Source of the DNA: Pseudarthrobacter siccitolerans
Lineage (GTDB): Bacteria > Actinomycetota > Actinomycetes > Actinomycetales > Micrococcaceae
Assembly (NCBI RefSeq): GCF_001046895.1
Contig: NZ_CAQI01000046.1
Coordinates: 62,001 to 126,000, forward strand
Direction: 5' to 3'
Length of the DNA: 64,000 nucleotides
Part shown: piece by piece, positions 16,275 through 24,710 of the stretch
Position numbering within the stretch: the first letter of the stretch is position 1
Layout of the letters: the number at the start of each line of letters is the position of its first letter
Position numbers and translations under genes: made by a program
Notes under the pieces: model-generated
The model's database searches: none
What the model saw: the letters and a program-made list of their open reading frames with translations, nothing else
What the model was told of the DNA's origin: nothing

Positions 16275-16310
16275 TGAGTCCCGCGCTCTAACCAGCTGAG
16301 CTATAGCCCC
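16237..16310 (-). tRNA. tRNA with CAU anticodon (elongator Met or Ile2)
   Basis: A 74-base cloverleaf. The 7-bp acceptor stem GGGGCTA/TAGCCCT has a G1-U72 wobble; there is an intact D arm, anticodon loop CTCATAA and T arm CTCGG-TTCAAGT-CCGAG. CCA is not encoded. It is not the initiator, which would have an unpaired first position and three G-C pairs in the anticodon stem. Whether it is elongator Met or lysidine-modified Ile2 cannot be decided here. The anticodon stem has a C27-A43 mismatch. Confidence 0.93.
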
Positions 16311-16388
16311 CCATGCCCCGGGCCGGCCCTCCTGAAAAAGGGGAGATGCCTGCGGGGCAAAATTACTCTAGCAAACCGTGGGATGCGT

Positions 16389-17585
16389 TTAGACCACTTT
16401 GTCCTCGAAGCGTGCGCCCCGGTACAGGTCCTCGAAGGTCTGCAGGGTGCCTTCGATGCTGTGCCGTTCCACCATCTGCCGGCTAACCTGGCCCATGGCT
16501 GCGCGCTGGTCTGCGGGCAGTTCCAGGATCAGGGTGATCTTCTTGGCCAGGTCGTCGCTGTCACCGGGGGTGAAAAGGTATCCGTTTTCGCCATCGCGGA
16601 CCAGGTGCGGCAGGGCCATGGCGTCTGCGAGTACAACCGGGGTGGAGGCTGACATCGCCTCCAGCGTGACCAAGGACTGGAGCTCCGCAGTGCCGGGCAT
16701 GCAGAACAGGTCGGCCCGGATATAGGCCTTCCGCAGTTCCTCGTCGCTGGCCAGTCCCAGGAACTTCACGCGGCCCCCCAGCCCGAGCCGCTGGACGAGG
16801 TTTTCGAGGTTGGACCGCACCTCACCGCCACCCACGATCTCCAGGTTGACCTTCAGCTCGGAAGGCGTCTTGCCGACGGCCTCGATCAGCACGTCCACAT
16901 GCTTCTCCTCCGCCAGGCGTCCCACGAACAACACCGTGGGGTGCGGGTGCGGTTCGATCTGCTCGCCGGGCTGCAGCTCGTAGGCCGCGGAGTCGATGCC
17001 GTTGGAGAGCGGAAGGACCTTGCGCAGGAAGGCGTGCTGGTGCATGGCCTTGGCAGCCAGCGGGGTGGGGGTGGTCACCACGTCCGCCTGGCCCATGACC
17101 TTGCCCATGTCCTTCCAGGAGATGCGCCCGATGATGTTCTTGAACCACTGGGGGAACGGCAGGAACGGGTTGAGGTTTTCCGGCATGAAGTGGTTGGTGG
17201 CGACGATCCGGATGCCGCGCCGGACAGCTTCGTAGAGGACGTGCTCGCCGATCATGTAGTGGCTCTGGATGTGCACCACATCGGGCTGGACGCGGTCGAA
17301 GAGGAGGCTGATTTCCTTCTTGATTTCCCAGGGGAAGCAGATCCGGAAGTACTCGTGCGTGGGGACGCCGTGCGAACGGAGCCGGTGGACGGTTGCCTCT
17401 GACCGGAATTCCGTGAAGCTCTTCCCGTTGTCCGCCCGGCAGGCCAGCACGTGCACGTTGTGGCCGCGGCCGGACATTCCCTTCGCCAGGCGGTAGCCGA
17501 ACTGGGCTGCGCCGTTGATGTGCGGCGGATAGGTGTCAGCGGCGATCAGGATGGTCAGGGCTTGCTGGTCTGCGGGCGTGGTCAC
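16389..17585 (-). CDS. Glycosyltransferase family 4 (PimB/PimC or diacylglycerol-glycoside type)
   Basis: A 398-residue GT-B glycosyltransferase. The N-terminal domain starts ILIAADTYPPHINGAAQFGY and includes PDVVHIQSHYMIGEHVLYEA and TNHFMPENLNP. The C-terminal domain has TVLFVGRLAEEKHVDVLIEA and the donor-binding EX7E motif ELQSLVTLE. The TNHFMPENL signature resembles actinobacterial transferases that glycosylate membrane lipids. The start is GTG with AGGAG 8 bases upstream. It is followed on the same strand by the integrated tRNA but has no other obvious operon partner. Confidence 0.88.
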   Translation of the reverse strand: MTTPADQQALTILIAADTYPPHINGAAQFGYRLAKGMSGRGHNVHVLACRADNGKSFTEFRSEATVHRLRSHGVPTHEYFRICFPWEIKKEISLLFDRVQPDVVHIQSHYMIGEHVLYEAVRRGIRIVATNHFMPENLNPFLPFPQWFKNIIGRISWKDMGKVMGQADVVTTPTPLAAKAMHQHAFLRKVLPLSNGIDSAAYELQPGEQIEPHPHPTVLFVGRLAEEKHVDVLIEAVGKTPSELKVNLEIVGGGEVRSNLENLVQRLGLGGRVKFLGLASDEELRKAYIRADLFCMPGTAELQSLVTLEAMSASTPVVLADAMALPHLVRDGENGYLFTPGDSDDLAKKITLILELPADQRAAMGQVSRQMVERHSIEGTLQTFEDLYRGARFEDKVV

Positions 17586-17710
17586 GTGGAGGGCTCCTGA
17601 TGGTCACGGTGCGGACAGCTGGTACTGACAGCACGGCCGGCCGCGGCTGGCGCCGGGGCCTCGTGTATTTACTGGCTGGAAGGGACGGACTGGAAACTGG
17701 TCGGCAGGAA

Positions 17711-18619
17711 CTAAAGGACCGGCTTGCCCGCGGTTCGTCGCGCGTCCTTCTTGCGCTTCGTGACCTCGGGGTGGTGCCGGGAAAGGGCGATTACCCCCAC
17801 GATAGCAAGGGAAGCGGCAGTTCCCATGGCAATGGCCATCACGGCGTGCACATCCGGTCGGAGTTCTCCGAGGATGACAATCCCGATGGCGATTCCCACC
17901 AAGGGATCGATGACCGTCAGTCCTGCGATGACGAGGTCGGGAGGTCCTGAGGAGTAGGCGTTTTGGACGAACCATGACCCGAGTCCTCCTGCGGCGATCA
18001 GCGCAACCACTGAGTACCACTGCACATTCAGCAGGAAGAGCCCGTTCGGATCGAGCAGGTGCTTGCCGATAATCCGGGTAAGTACGGCCACGAATCCAAA
18101 GAGCACCCCGGCCCCCAGAATGTAGACGAAGGCGTTGATCCGGTGCTTGAACATCACTGCCAACGTGCCGAAGAGGCCGACGGCGAGGGCGAGCAGCAGC
18201 ACGATGGTGAGTTCGTCCGCGACGCTTACGTGGTGGTTTTCCTGGGTGACGTTGACCGCGAGGATAACAAAGAGCGCCGAGCCTGTCACGCAGGCTGAGA
18301 TGGCAACCACCGTTGCCCGGTTGATCGTGAGGTCCTGGTCCTTGGCATTGATGATGGTGGTGATGACCAGCGCGATGGCCCCGATGGGCTGAACGACGGT
18401 AAGTGGGGCTGACACAAGGGCCACTGCGTTCATGGCCATTCCGGCGCCCAGCAGGAGAAGGCCGAACACCCAGCGGGGGTTCCTCAGCAGGCGGAGGAAC
18501 CCGTTCGAGCTCAGGGCCAGTCCCCCGGTGTCCGCCTTGACGGCGCTTCCCTGGCGCTGGGCACCCAGGGCGAGGCAGAAAGCCCCGAGAAGCGCCAGCA
18601 CAACGGCCATCCACACCAT
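17711..18619 (-). CDS. DMT-superfamily membrane protein (EamA/NIPA-like)
   Basis: A 302-residue protein of about ten hydrophobic segments, beginning MVWMAVVLALLGAFCLALGA. The segments SAPLTVVQPIGAIALVITTI and GLTVIDPLVGIAIGIVILGE are the two half-repeats typical of drug/metabolite transporters. The C-terminus is cytoplasmic and basic (KRKKDARRT). The ATG overlaps the stop codon of the CDP-alcohol phosphatidyltransferase by one base, so the two form an operon. The substrate is unknown; Mg2+ or small-metabolite transport is possible. Confidence 0.8.
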   Translation of the reverse strand: MVWMAVVLALLGAFCLALGAQRQGSAVKADTGGLALSSNGFLRLLRNPRWVFGLLLLGAGMAMNAVALVSAPLTVVQPIGAIALVITTIINAKDQDLTINRATVVAISACVTGSALFVILAVNVTQENHHVSVADELTIVLLLALAVGLFGTLAVMFKHRINAFVYILGAGVLFGFVAVLTRIIGKHLLDPNGLFLLNVQWYSVVALIAAGGLGSWFVQNAYSSGPPDLVIAGLTVIDPLVGIAIGIVILGELRPDVHAVMAIAMGTAASLAIVGVIALSRHHPEVTKRKKDARRTAGKPVL

Positions 18620-19239
18620 CAGGCGGTCCCGCCGTCGTGACGCAGCTGTCTGCCTTTGCGCAGGATGGCCCAGAAGTAGTTGTAGGCGGCGATCCAGTGG
18701 CCGATCAGGCCAAGCCCCAGCACAATCCACGCCGCGACAAACAGCTCATCGGACCATCCCGTGTCCAGGCGCGAGAGGACCAGCAGCGGAGTGCCGAGCA
18801 GCAGCAGGCCGGTGCGGACCTTTCCCACCACGCTCACCGGAAGGTCCGGGTGTCCGCGGAAGAAGGAAAGCGTCAGTGCCAGCAGGATGGCGTCCGGGAT
18901 GACCAGCGCGGCAAGGTAGAGCCAATGGACGACGCCGGCAATCACCAGGGTGACGGCGACGGCGATCAGCGCCAGGCGGTCGGCGATGGGATCCAGGACC
19001 CGGCCGAGCTTGGAAGCCTGGTCGAAGCGGCGGGCAACGTAGCCGTCAATCCAGTCGGTGCCGGCCATAACCGCCAGGACCACCACGCCGGCGGCGTATT
19101 CCTTCGGCCCCAGGACCAGCCAAATGAACAGGGGCACCCCCATAAAGCGCACCACGGTGAGCAGGTTGGGGATGGTGAAAACGCGGTCGTGGTCCACCTG
19201 GGGGCGGCCGGGCCGGGAGCCGGCACCGATGAACTTCAT
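18619..19239 (-). CDS. CDP-alcohol phosphatidyltransferase family protein
   Basis: A 206-residue integral membrane enzyme. The family motif D-x2-D-G-x2-A-R-x8-G-x3-D-x3-D is complete: DWIDGYVARRFDQASKLGRV then LDPIAD. The N-terminus IPNLLTVVRFMGVPLFIW resembles PgsA and cardiolipin synthase types, which join CDP-diacylglycerol to glycerol-3-phosphate or phosphatidylglycerol. Acceptor alcohol not determined. It is coupled by TGATG to the DMT gene downstream. Confidence 0.9.
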   Translation of the reverse strand: MKFIGAGSRPGRPQVDHDRVFTIPNLLTVVRFMGVPLFIWLVLGPKEYAAGVVVLAVMAGTDWIDGYVARRFDQASKLGRVLDPIADRLALIAVAVTLVIAGVVHWLYLAALVIPDAILLALTLSFFRGHPDLPVSVVGKVRTGLLLLGTPLLVLSRLDTGWSDELFVAAWIVLGLGLIGHWIAAYNYFWAILRKGRQLRHDGGTA

Positions 19240-19338
19240 CCCGTCCCCTTCCTTCCCGCTGCCCTCCGGCGCCTACTAACCATTTGTGTATTGTGCCCAT
19301 GCATTACAGGCTGCCGGAGCAGCCCTGCCTGGGCGGTG

Positions 19339-20193
19339 CTAGTACGTCCGCAGGAGCTTGCGGACCAGCACAACGAAGACCGTGCCGGCGGCCGCGAGGG
19401 CAGCCAGCGGCTTCCACCGGCTGCCCAGGCCGCCGGCGGACTCTGAAAGACCGGCCAGCCGGCGCGCGGCGAGTTCTTTGCCGCGGCCCGCGAGGACCTG
19501 GCCTTCACGCAGCTTTCCTTGCGCGGCAGCCAGCAGGAACTGGGCCTGGGTTTTGACGTCGAGCTCTTCACCGAGGTCGTCGCGGACCTCAGTGAGGTGG
19601 TGGCGGCGCTGGCTGAGGCGGCGGGCGAGTTCCGGCTCGGAGGCCTGCGGGAATTCCTTGTTGTGCTCCGCAGCCTTGGCCTCCTTCTCAGCCTTGGCCT
19701 TTGCAGCCGCCTCCGCCTTCGCAGCCTTGGCGGCTTTGGCCTCCGGGCTCTGGGGATCCAGCAGCGCAGGGTTGAAGGCCGAGCCTTCTTTGGCGACGCC
19801 GATGTCGTACTTGATGCCGCGGATAGTCTCCTCCGGCAGCAGCGGCATGGCCTTCTTGAACCGGCTGACGCCGATCAGGCCGCCAATAAGTGCAATGAGC
19901 AGGAACGCGGCGGAAACCAGCAGGGCAGCCAGCCAGGCGGGCATGATGGTGGCCAGGCCCATGATGGCGGCAACGATCAGTCCCACCACGAGGAAGAGGG
20001 CAAAAATCAGGGCGACGGCGAGGAACGCGGCGGCAACTCCGACCTGGACACCTTTGCGCTTAAGCTCGATCTTTGCGAAGGCGATCTCGTCGTTCAGCTG
20101 GCGGGGTGCCAGCCGAAAAAGGAGTTTAAGCGTCCCGGGCAGCGCGGCGATGCGCACTCCCTGGCTGGTCCGCCCGCTGTGACGTCCGCTCAT
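19339..20193 (-). CDS. Holin-like (phage holin superfamily III) / DUF3618 membrane protein
   Basis: A 284-residue protein. Residues 20-115 hold an amphipathic stretch (RQLNDEIAFAKIELKRKGVQ) and two long membrane segments, the actinobacterial phage-holin-family (DUF1469-like) module. Residues about 150-195 are an Ala/Lys coiled coil. Residues about 205-235 (SEPELARRLSQRRHHLTEVR) match DUF3618, and a final membrane segment (ALAAAGTVFVVLVRKLL) closes the protein. The two modules are often adjacent separate genes; here they are one chain. A cell-envelope scaffold role is a guess. Confidence 0.75.
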   Translation of the reverse strand: MSGRHSGRTSQGVRIAALPGTLKLLFRLAPRQLNDEIAFAKIELKRKGVQVGVAAAFLAVALIFALFLVVGLIVAAIMGLATIMPAWLAALLVSAAFLLIALIGGLIGVSRFKKAMPLLPEETIRGIKYDIGVAKEGSAFNPALLDPQSPEAKAAKAAKAEAAAKAKAEKEAKAAEHNKEFPQASEPELARRLSQRRHHLTEVRDDLGEELDVKTQAQFLLAAAQGKLREGQVLAGRGKELAARRLAGLSESAGGLGSRWKPLAALAAAGTVFVVLVRKLLRTY

Positions 20194-20370
20194 CGGTCCC
20201 GCCTTACTGTTTCATGGTGGATTCGGCTTCCATGGCTGCGGGAGAGTGCAGCTGCACCGTCCCCGCCCCCAAAACTATCATTCAGGTTCAGGGCCAACTT
20301 CGGGGCTTGCCGGACGGCGTGGCCTACAACGCTGCAAAAATCCCCTGGCCCGGGCCTAGGATTGATTTCC

Positions 20371-21594
20371 GTGACCATTCCCAGCAATCCGGGCGATCTG
20401 TTGACCCGCCGCCGCAAACTCCTGTACATCCTCCTTCTCGGCGCCCTGACTGCCCTGGGTCCGTTCACGATCGACCTCTACCTTCCGGCCTTTCCTGCAC
20501 TTGAGGCGAGCCTGGGGGTCACGGAAGCCCAGGTTCAGCTGACCTTGGCCGGGACAACGGTGGGTTTTGCCTTCGGCCAGCTGGTGGTGGGACCGTTCAG
20601 CGACAAAGTAGGCCGGCGGATGCCGCTGATCCTGGCTACGGCACTGCACATTGCGGCGTCGCTGGGCGCCGCACTGTCAACCGACATCACCACCCTGGGC
20701 ATCTTCCGCGTCCTGATGGGTGTTGGGGCAGCCGGCGGAGGCGTGGTGGCCATGGCCATGGTGCGGGACCTGTTCTCCGGCTACGCCATGGTGAAAATGT
20801 TTTCCCGCATGTCCCTGGTCAACGGGCTGGCACCGATCCTGGCTCCGGTGATCGGTTCACAGCTGCTCCTGGTGATGCCATGGCCGGGGATCTTTGTGTT
20901 CCTCGCCGCGTACGGCACGATCGTCATTGTCGCTGCCCTGTTCCTGGTGCGCGAGACGCTGCCGCCGGAAAAGCGCCAGCAGAGCGGCATGACGGTCGGC
21001 CAGCGCTACCGCATACTTTTCAGCGACAGGATTTTTGTTGGCCTGTTGATAGTGGCAGGCATGAACTTCGGCGGCCTGTTCACCTACCTTTCGGCCTCCC
21101 CCTTCCTGTTCCAGGACGTGTTCGGCTTCTCCGCCCAGGAGTACGGCCTGCTCTTCGGCATCAATTCCTTGGGGATCGTCGCCGGCATCCAGACCAGTTC
21201 GCGCCTGATCCGGCGGGTGCCGCCGCAATGGATCCTTGCCTGCGCCACGGCCTGGACCTTCCTGATGGCCATGCTGATCGTGCTGTTCGACCAGCTTGGG
21301 CTCGGTCTCTGGGGCGTGCTGGTCCCACTGTGGTTCTACATCATGGGCACGGGCTTTATGTTCCCCTGCGTCCAGGTGCTCGCCCTGGCCGGCCATGCCG
21401 CGCAGGCCGGCACCGCTGCCTCCCTCCTGGGCGCCGCGACCTTCCTGACGGCCGGGCTTATCTCCCCTGTGGTCGGATGGCTGGGCATCACCAGCGCCAC
21501 CCCGATGGGCGCCGTACAGGCCGCCTGCATCCTGCTGGCCATCGCGGCCTTGTGGCTCGTGGTCCGGCCCAGGACTGTCCCCTCCATCCATTAA
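20371..21594 (+). CDS. Bcr/CflA-type MFS drug-resistance transporter
   Basis: A 407-residue, 12-segment major-facilitator protein. TM1 has GPFTIDLYLPAFPALE, the Bcr/CflA hallmark. Motif A is GPFSDKVGRRMPL, followed by FRVLMGVGAAGGGVVAMAMV. It probably exports drugs or other small molecules by proton antiport. The start is GTG at 20371: TAGGAT ends 8 bases upstream and no Shine-Dalgarno is seen, consistent with a leaderless transcript. A much longer open frame upstream is antisense to the holin-like gene and is not used. Confidence 0.9.
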   Translation: MTIPSNPGDLLTRRRKLLYILLLGALTALGPFTIDLYLPAFPALEASLGVTEAQVQLTLAGTTVGFAFGQLVVGPFSDKVGRRMPLILATALHIAASLGAALSTDITTLGIFRVLMGVGAAGGGVVAMAMVRDLFSGYAMVKMFSRMSLVNGLAPILAPVIGSQLLLVMPWPGIFVFLAAYGTIVIVAALFLVRETLPPEKRQQSGMTVGQRYRILFSDRIFVGLLIVAGMNFGGLFTYLSASPFLFQDVFGFSAQEYGLLFGINSLGIVAGIQTSSRLIRRVPPQWILACATAWTFLMAMLIVLFDQLGLGLWGVLVPLWFYIMGTGFMFPCVQVLALAGHAAQAGTAASLLGAATFLTAGLISPVVGWLGITSATPMGAVQAACILLAIAALWLVVRPRTVPSIH

Positions 21595-21611
21595 TCCGAA
21601 CACTGACCCGG

Positions 21612-21806
21612 ATGCCAAAGAACCCAGCCAGGCGCAAGCCGCACCGGAACCCCCGGGGACTCTTCCTCGGGGCGGTACTGGGCGCCGTCGTGGGCTATTT
21701 CGCCGGACGGGCCCTGGGCAATCCGGCCATAGGGATTGCGCTGGGCATGCTGGCCGGCTCCGCGCTGCTGTACCGGGTCAACCCGGGCCCCTGGAACCGC
21801 CCCTAA
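21612..21806 (+). CDS. Small glycine-rich membrane protein, uncharacterised
   Basis: A possible 64-residue protein: a basic N-terminus (NPARRKPHRNPRG) then two hydrophobic Gly/Ala stretches (LFLGAVLGAVVGYFAGRALG, AIGIALGMLAGSALLYRV). It begins 17 bases after the Bcr/CflA stop codon on the same strand, so it may be co-transcribed. No ribosome binding site is obvious, so start and reality are uncertain. No function is recognised. Confidence 0.5.
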   Translation: MPKNPARRKPHRNPRGLFLGAVLGAVVGYFAGRALGNPAIGIALGMLAGSALLYRVNPGPWNRP

Positions 21807-21893
21807 ACCCCTCGTGCCGCACTGCACCAAGCCAGGCCCTGCCAAGCCCGCTGTGCCGCGTCGCCTGCCGCCAGGCGCCCCTCCCGCGATAAA

Positions 21894-22310
21894 ATGTTGT
21901 TCGTGCCCAGCTGGCAGGATCAACCGCAGCTCCCGGCCTCGTGGCAACGGTGCGATACCCGGATCCTGCCACTGTGGTGGGAGCGGTTATGCGCCCAGAG
22001 CGGCGAGCAGTCAGCCGCCCTCTACGCTGCAGGACTGTTTACCGAAGACCGCCGCCGGCCGATCGCCCAGTGGTACAATCCCGCCTTCAATGCAGCGCTC
22101 CTCGTGGCCCCGGAAACCTCCCCCGAATGGCCCGTGCAGCGCTTCGGCATCTTCTACGCGCCGCCGGACACCGGATTTGTCCGGATCCATTCGGCACCGC
22201 ATGAGTGGAACCCGCGCCAGCCGCGGAAGTCGCCCACCGAAAAGGAGGCGTTCCTGGCCGCCATCGCGGAAGCAGAGCGCTTCCTGCAGGTGGAAATGGA
22301 CTTCGTCTGA
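21894..22310 (+). CDS. Conserved hypothetical protein (138 aa)
   Basis: I do not recognise a named domain. It is soluble, rich in Trp and Pro (WQDQPQLPASWQRCD, WWERLCAQSGEQSAALYAAG), and ends in an acidic helix (EKEAFLAAIAEAERFLQVEM). A TAAAAT hexamer overlaps the ATG and ends 7 bases before an in-frame GTG at 21903, so a leaderless start at that GTG is plausible. A bidirectional terminator follows its stop. Confidence 0.7.
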   Translation: MLFVPSWQDQPQLPASWQRCDTRILPLWWERLCAQSGEQSAALYAAGLFTEDRRRPIAQWYNPAFNAALLVAPETSPEWPVQRFGIFYAPPDTGFVRIHSAPHEWNPRQPRKSPTEKEAFLAAIAEAERFLQVEMDFV

Positions 22311-22314
22311 AACA

Positions 22315-22356
22315 AAAAAATCCCCGTTCCTCCCAAGGGAAGGAACGGGGATTTTT
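22315..22356. terminator. Bidirectional intrinsic terminator
   Basis: ATCCCCGTTCCT pairs with AGGAACGGGGAT, with A-runs on the left and T-runs on the right. It serves the plus-strand hypothetical gene and the minus-strand tRNA-Asn. Confidence 0.9.
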
Positions 22357-22363
22357 CTTGTTG

Positions 22364-22436
22364 CTCCTCCTGCTGGACTTGAACCAGCAACCCTTCGATT
22401 AACAGTCGAATGCTCTGCCAATTGAGCTAAGGAGGA
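22364..22436 (-). tRNA. tRNA-Asn (GUU), copy 1
   Basis: A 73-base cloverleaf: acceptor stem TCCTCCT/AGGAGGA, anticodon loop CTGTTAA (GTT, reading Asn codons), T arm TGCTG-GTTCAAG-CAGCA. CCA is not encoded. Identical to the copy at 22561-22633. Confidence 0.96.
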
Positions 22437-22524
22437 ATGAAGCAGGTATGACATTAGCAAAGGATCCGCACCAAAGTGAAATCGGCGGTTTTGCGGGCCG
22501 TACGGCTGCTTCCGGGCATAAAAA

Positions 22525-22554
22525 ATCCCCGTTCCGGAGGCCCGGAACGGGGAT
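22525..22554 (-). terminator. Intrinsic terminator of tRNA-Asn copy 2
   Basis: AATCCCCGTTCCGG pairs with CCGGAACGGGGATT, followed by a run of T on the minus strand. The stem resembles the copy-1 terminator. Confidence 0.9.
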
Positions 22555-22560
22555 TGTGCG

Positions 22561-22633
22561 CTCCTCCTGCTGGACTTGAACCAGCAACCCTTCGATTAAC
22601 AGTCGAATGCTCTGCCAATTGAGCTAAGGAGGA
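22561..22633 (-). tRNA. tRNA-Asn (GUU), copy 2
   Basis: Identical in sequence to the gene at 22364-22436. The two lie in tandem with separate terminators, suggesting a local duplication. Confidence 0.96.
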
Positions 22634-22708
22634 ATGAAGCGGGTATTAGCCTAGCAAAGACTCGGCCTGGAAACGAAATCGTGGCGGCCCTGGGGCCTGC
22701 GGGACCTG

Positions 22709-24637
22709 CTAGGCCTCTGCCCGGAGTGCGCGGCGTTCCATTTCGAGCATCATGAGCTCGCGGTTGAGCCGCTGGTAGGTCTCCGGATCCGCCGCCGGGT
22801 CCAGCCGCTGGAGCTGGCCCATCTTGTCGGCCTTGACCCGGGTGATCTGCAGTTCGAACAGCCGCGCCAGGATATCGCGGCAGTACTTCTGCACCGCCTC
22901 TTCCGTGCTCGCTGGCAGCGGCACCACGGCCAGCTCGGAGACCAGCGGCCGCAGCGGCTCGGGAACCTCGTGCATCACGTGTTCCACCCACCGCACGGGG
23001 TCAGCGGTGAGGGCCGGGCCAGTAGCGCGCATGGCATCGTGGACAGCCTGGAAGGCCGGGGTGGCGAAACGGGCGGCGGCGAACCGGTCCCACACGCTGC
23101 CCGCCAGCAGCGCAGGCTCCTGCAGGGCAACTTCCAGCGCCTGCCGTTCCATGGAGGCCACCGGGTCCCGCGGGTCCGGCCGGTGGAAGGAGGGTACAGC
23201 GCCCGACGGCGGCCCGGCAGCTACTCCGGGTCCGCCCGGCTGGGCAGCGCGGGAGGCAGCCCCGGGACCGGAAGCGGCAGGCCCGCCCTGGTCGCCGCGC
23301 TTCACCGCGGCAGTGACCAGGCGCAACACCTCATTGGGGTCCGGCATACCCAGCCACCCGGTCAGGGCCTGGCAGTAGCCGGTACGGGTGGACGCGTCAC
23401 GGATGGCGGCAACCACGGGCACCGAGGCTTTCAGGCCCTGCACCCGGCCTTCCACGGTATCCAGGTTGAACTGCTTCAGCGTGGTGCGGATAGCGAACTC
23501 AAACAGCGGCCGGCGGGACTGCACCAGGGCATGCACCGCCTCGTCGCCTTTGCTTTGGCGCAGGTCGCAGGGATCCGCCCCGGTAGGCTCCACGGCCACG
23601 TACGTCTGGGCCGTGAACCGCTGGTCCTCCTCAAACGCGCGCAGCGCGGCCTTCTGGCCGGCGGCGTCGCCGTCGAAGGTGAAGATGACCTCTCCCCCGG
23701 TGCCGTCGTCGGAGAGCAGCCTGCGGGCGATCTTGATGTGCTCGGTGCCGAACGCCGTTCCGCAGGTGGCCACCGCCGTCGGAATTCCCGCCAGGTGGCA
23801 CGCCATAACGTCCGTGTAGCCCTCCACCACCACCAGCTGCCGGTCCTTGGCGATGTTCCGCTTGGCGAGGTCGATCCCGTACAGCACCTGGGATTTTTTG
23901 TAGAGCGTGGTCTCCGGAGTGTTGAGGTACTTCGGGCCCTGGTCGTCCTCGTAAAGCTTGCGGGCGCCGAACCCAATGGTGTCGCCCGCGATGTCCCGGA
24001 TGGGCCAGATCAGGCGGCCGCGGAAACGGTCGTAGATTCTCTGCTGGTTTCCGGGTCCCCCGGCGGAGAACATCCCGGTGAGCTTGAGCTCGGCGTCCGT
24101 GAAACCCCGGCCGCGGAGGTGCTTGAGCAGCGCGTCCCAGCCCTGCGGCGCGTAGCCCACACCAAACTGCTCGGCGGCGGCACGGTCGAATCCGCGGCCG
24201 TGCAGGAACGTCCTCGCCTCCGCGGCCCCGGGCGTCAGCAGTTGGGACTGGAAGAATTCATCGGCGATCTTGTGGGCGTCCAGCAGCCGCTGCCGGCGGC
24301 CCACTTCCTCGCGGTTGGGGCCGGTGCCGCCGTCCTCATACCGCAGCTCGTAGCCGATCCGGGCGGCCAGCTTCTCTACGGCTTCCTGGAAGGAGCTGTG
24401 GTCCTGCTTCTGCACGAACGCAATAACATCGCCGTCCTCGCCGCAGCCGAAGCAGTGGTAGCGGCCTACCTGCGGGCGGACGGTGAAGGACGGTGAGCGT
24501 TCGTCATGGAAGGGGCACAGCCCCTTGTAGGTTCCCAGCCCGGCGCCCTTGAGCGTGACGTAGCCGTCAACCACTTCCTTGATGTCCGTGCGCTGGCGTA
24601 CTTCGTCGATATCTTCACGTTTGATCAGCCCAGGCAC
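22709..24637 (-). CDS. dnaG: DNA primase
   Basis: DnaG makes RNA primers for replication. The N-terminal zinc finger uses C41, H44, C62 and C65 (CPFHDERSPSF...CFGCGEDGD). The RNA-polymerase core has the TOPRIM motifs VVEGYTDVM (about 269-277) and FDGDAAG (about 319-325). The C-terminal ~190 residues start with an Ala/Gly/Pro linker and form the DnaB-binding domain. The 642-residue length is normal. It lies downstream of dgt on the same strand. Confidence 0.98.
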   Translation of the reverse strand: MPGLIKREDIDEVRQRTDIKEVVDGYVTLKGAGLGTYKGLCPFHDERSPSFTVRPQVGRYHCFGCGEDGDVIAFVQKQDHSSFQEAVEKLAARIGYELRYEDGGTGPNREEVGRRQRLLDAHKIADEFFQSQLLTPGAAEARTFLHGRGFDRAAAEQFGVGYAPQGWDALLKHLRGRGFTDAELKLTGMFSAGGPGNQQRIYDRFRGRLIWPIRDIAGDTIGFGARKLYEDDQGPKYLNTPETTLYKKSQVLYGIDLAKRNIAKDRQLVVVEGYTDVMACHLAGIPTAVATCGTAFGTEHIKIARRLLSDDGTGGEVIFTFDGDAAGQKAALRAFEEDQRFTAQTYVAVEPTGADPCDLRQSKGDEAVHALVQSRRPLFEFAIRTTLKQFNLDTVEGRVQGLKASVPVVAAIRDASTRTGYCQALTGWLGMPDPNEVLRLVTAAVKRGDQGGPAASGPGAASRAAQPGGPGVAAGPPSGAVPSFHRPDPRDPVASMERQALEVALQEPALLAGSVWDRFAAARFATPAFQAVHDAMRATGPALTADPVRWVEHVMHEVPEPLRPLVSELAVVPLPASTEEAVQKYCRDILARLFELQITRVKADKMGQLQRLDPAADPETYQRLNRELMMLEMERRALRAEA

Positions 24638-24710
24638 AGAGCAATCCTAGCCCCGGGTGCTGACCTTCCGGCCCCGGAGTACGACGACGTCCGGCGCCAT
24701 GTGCCGTTCC

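Noticed and set aside
19519..20370. Long N-terminal extension of the Bcr/CflA frame on the plus strand
   Set aside because: It is antisense to the holin-like gene, its composition is that of a GC-rich shadow frame, and the transporter family begins at about the GTG at 20371.
22970..24496. 508-codon plus-strand frame
   Set aside because: Entirely antisense to dnaG, with Gly/Arg/His-rich shadow composition and no family match.
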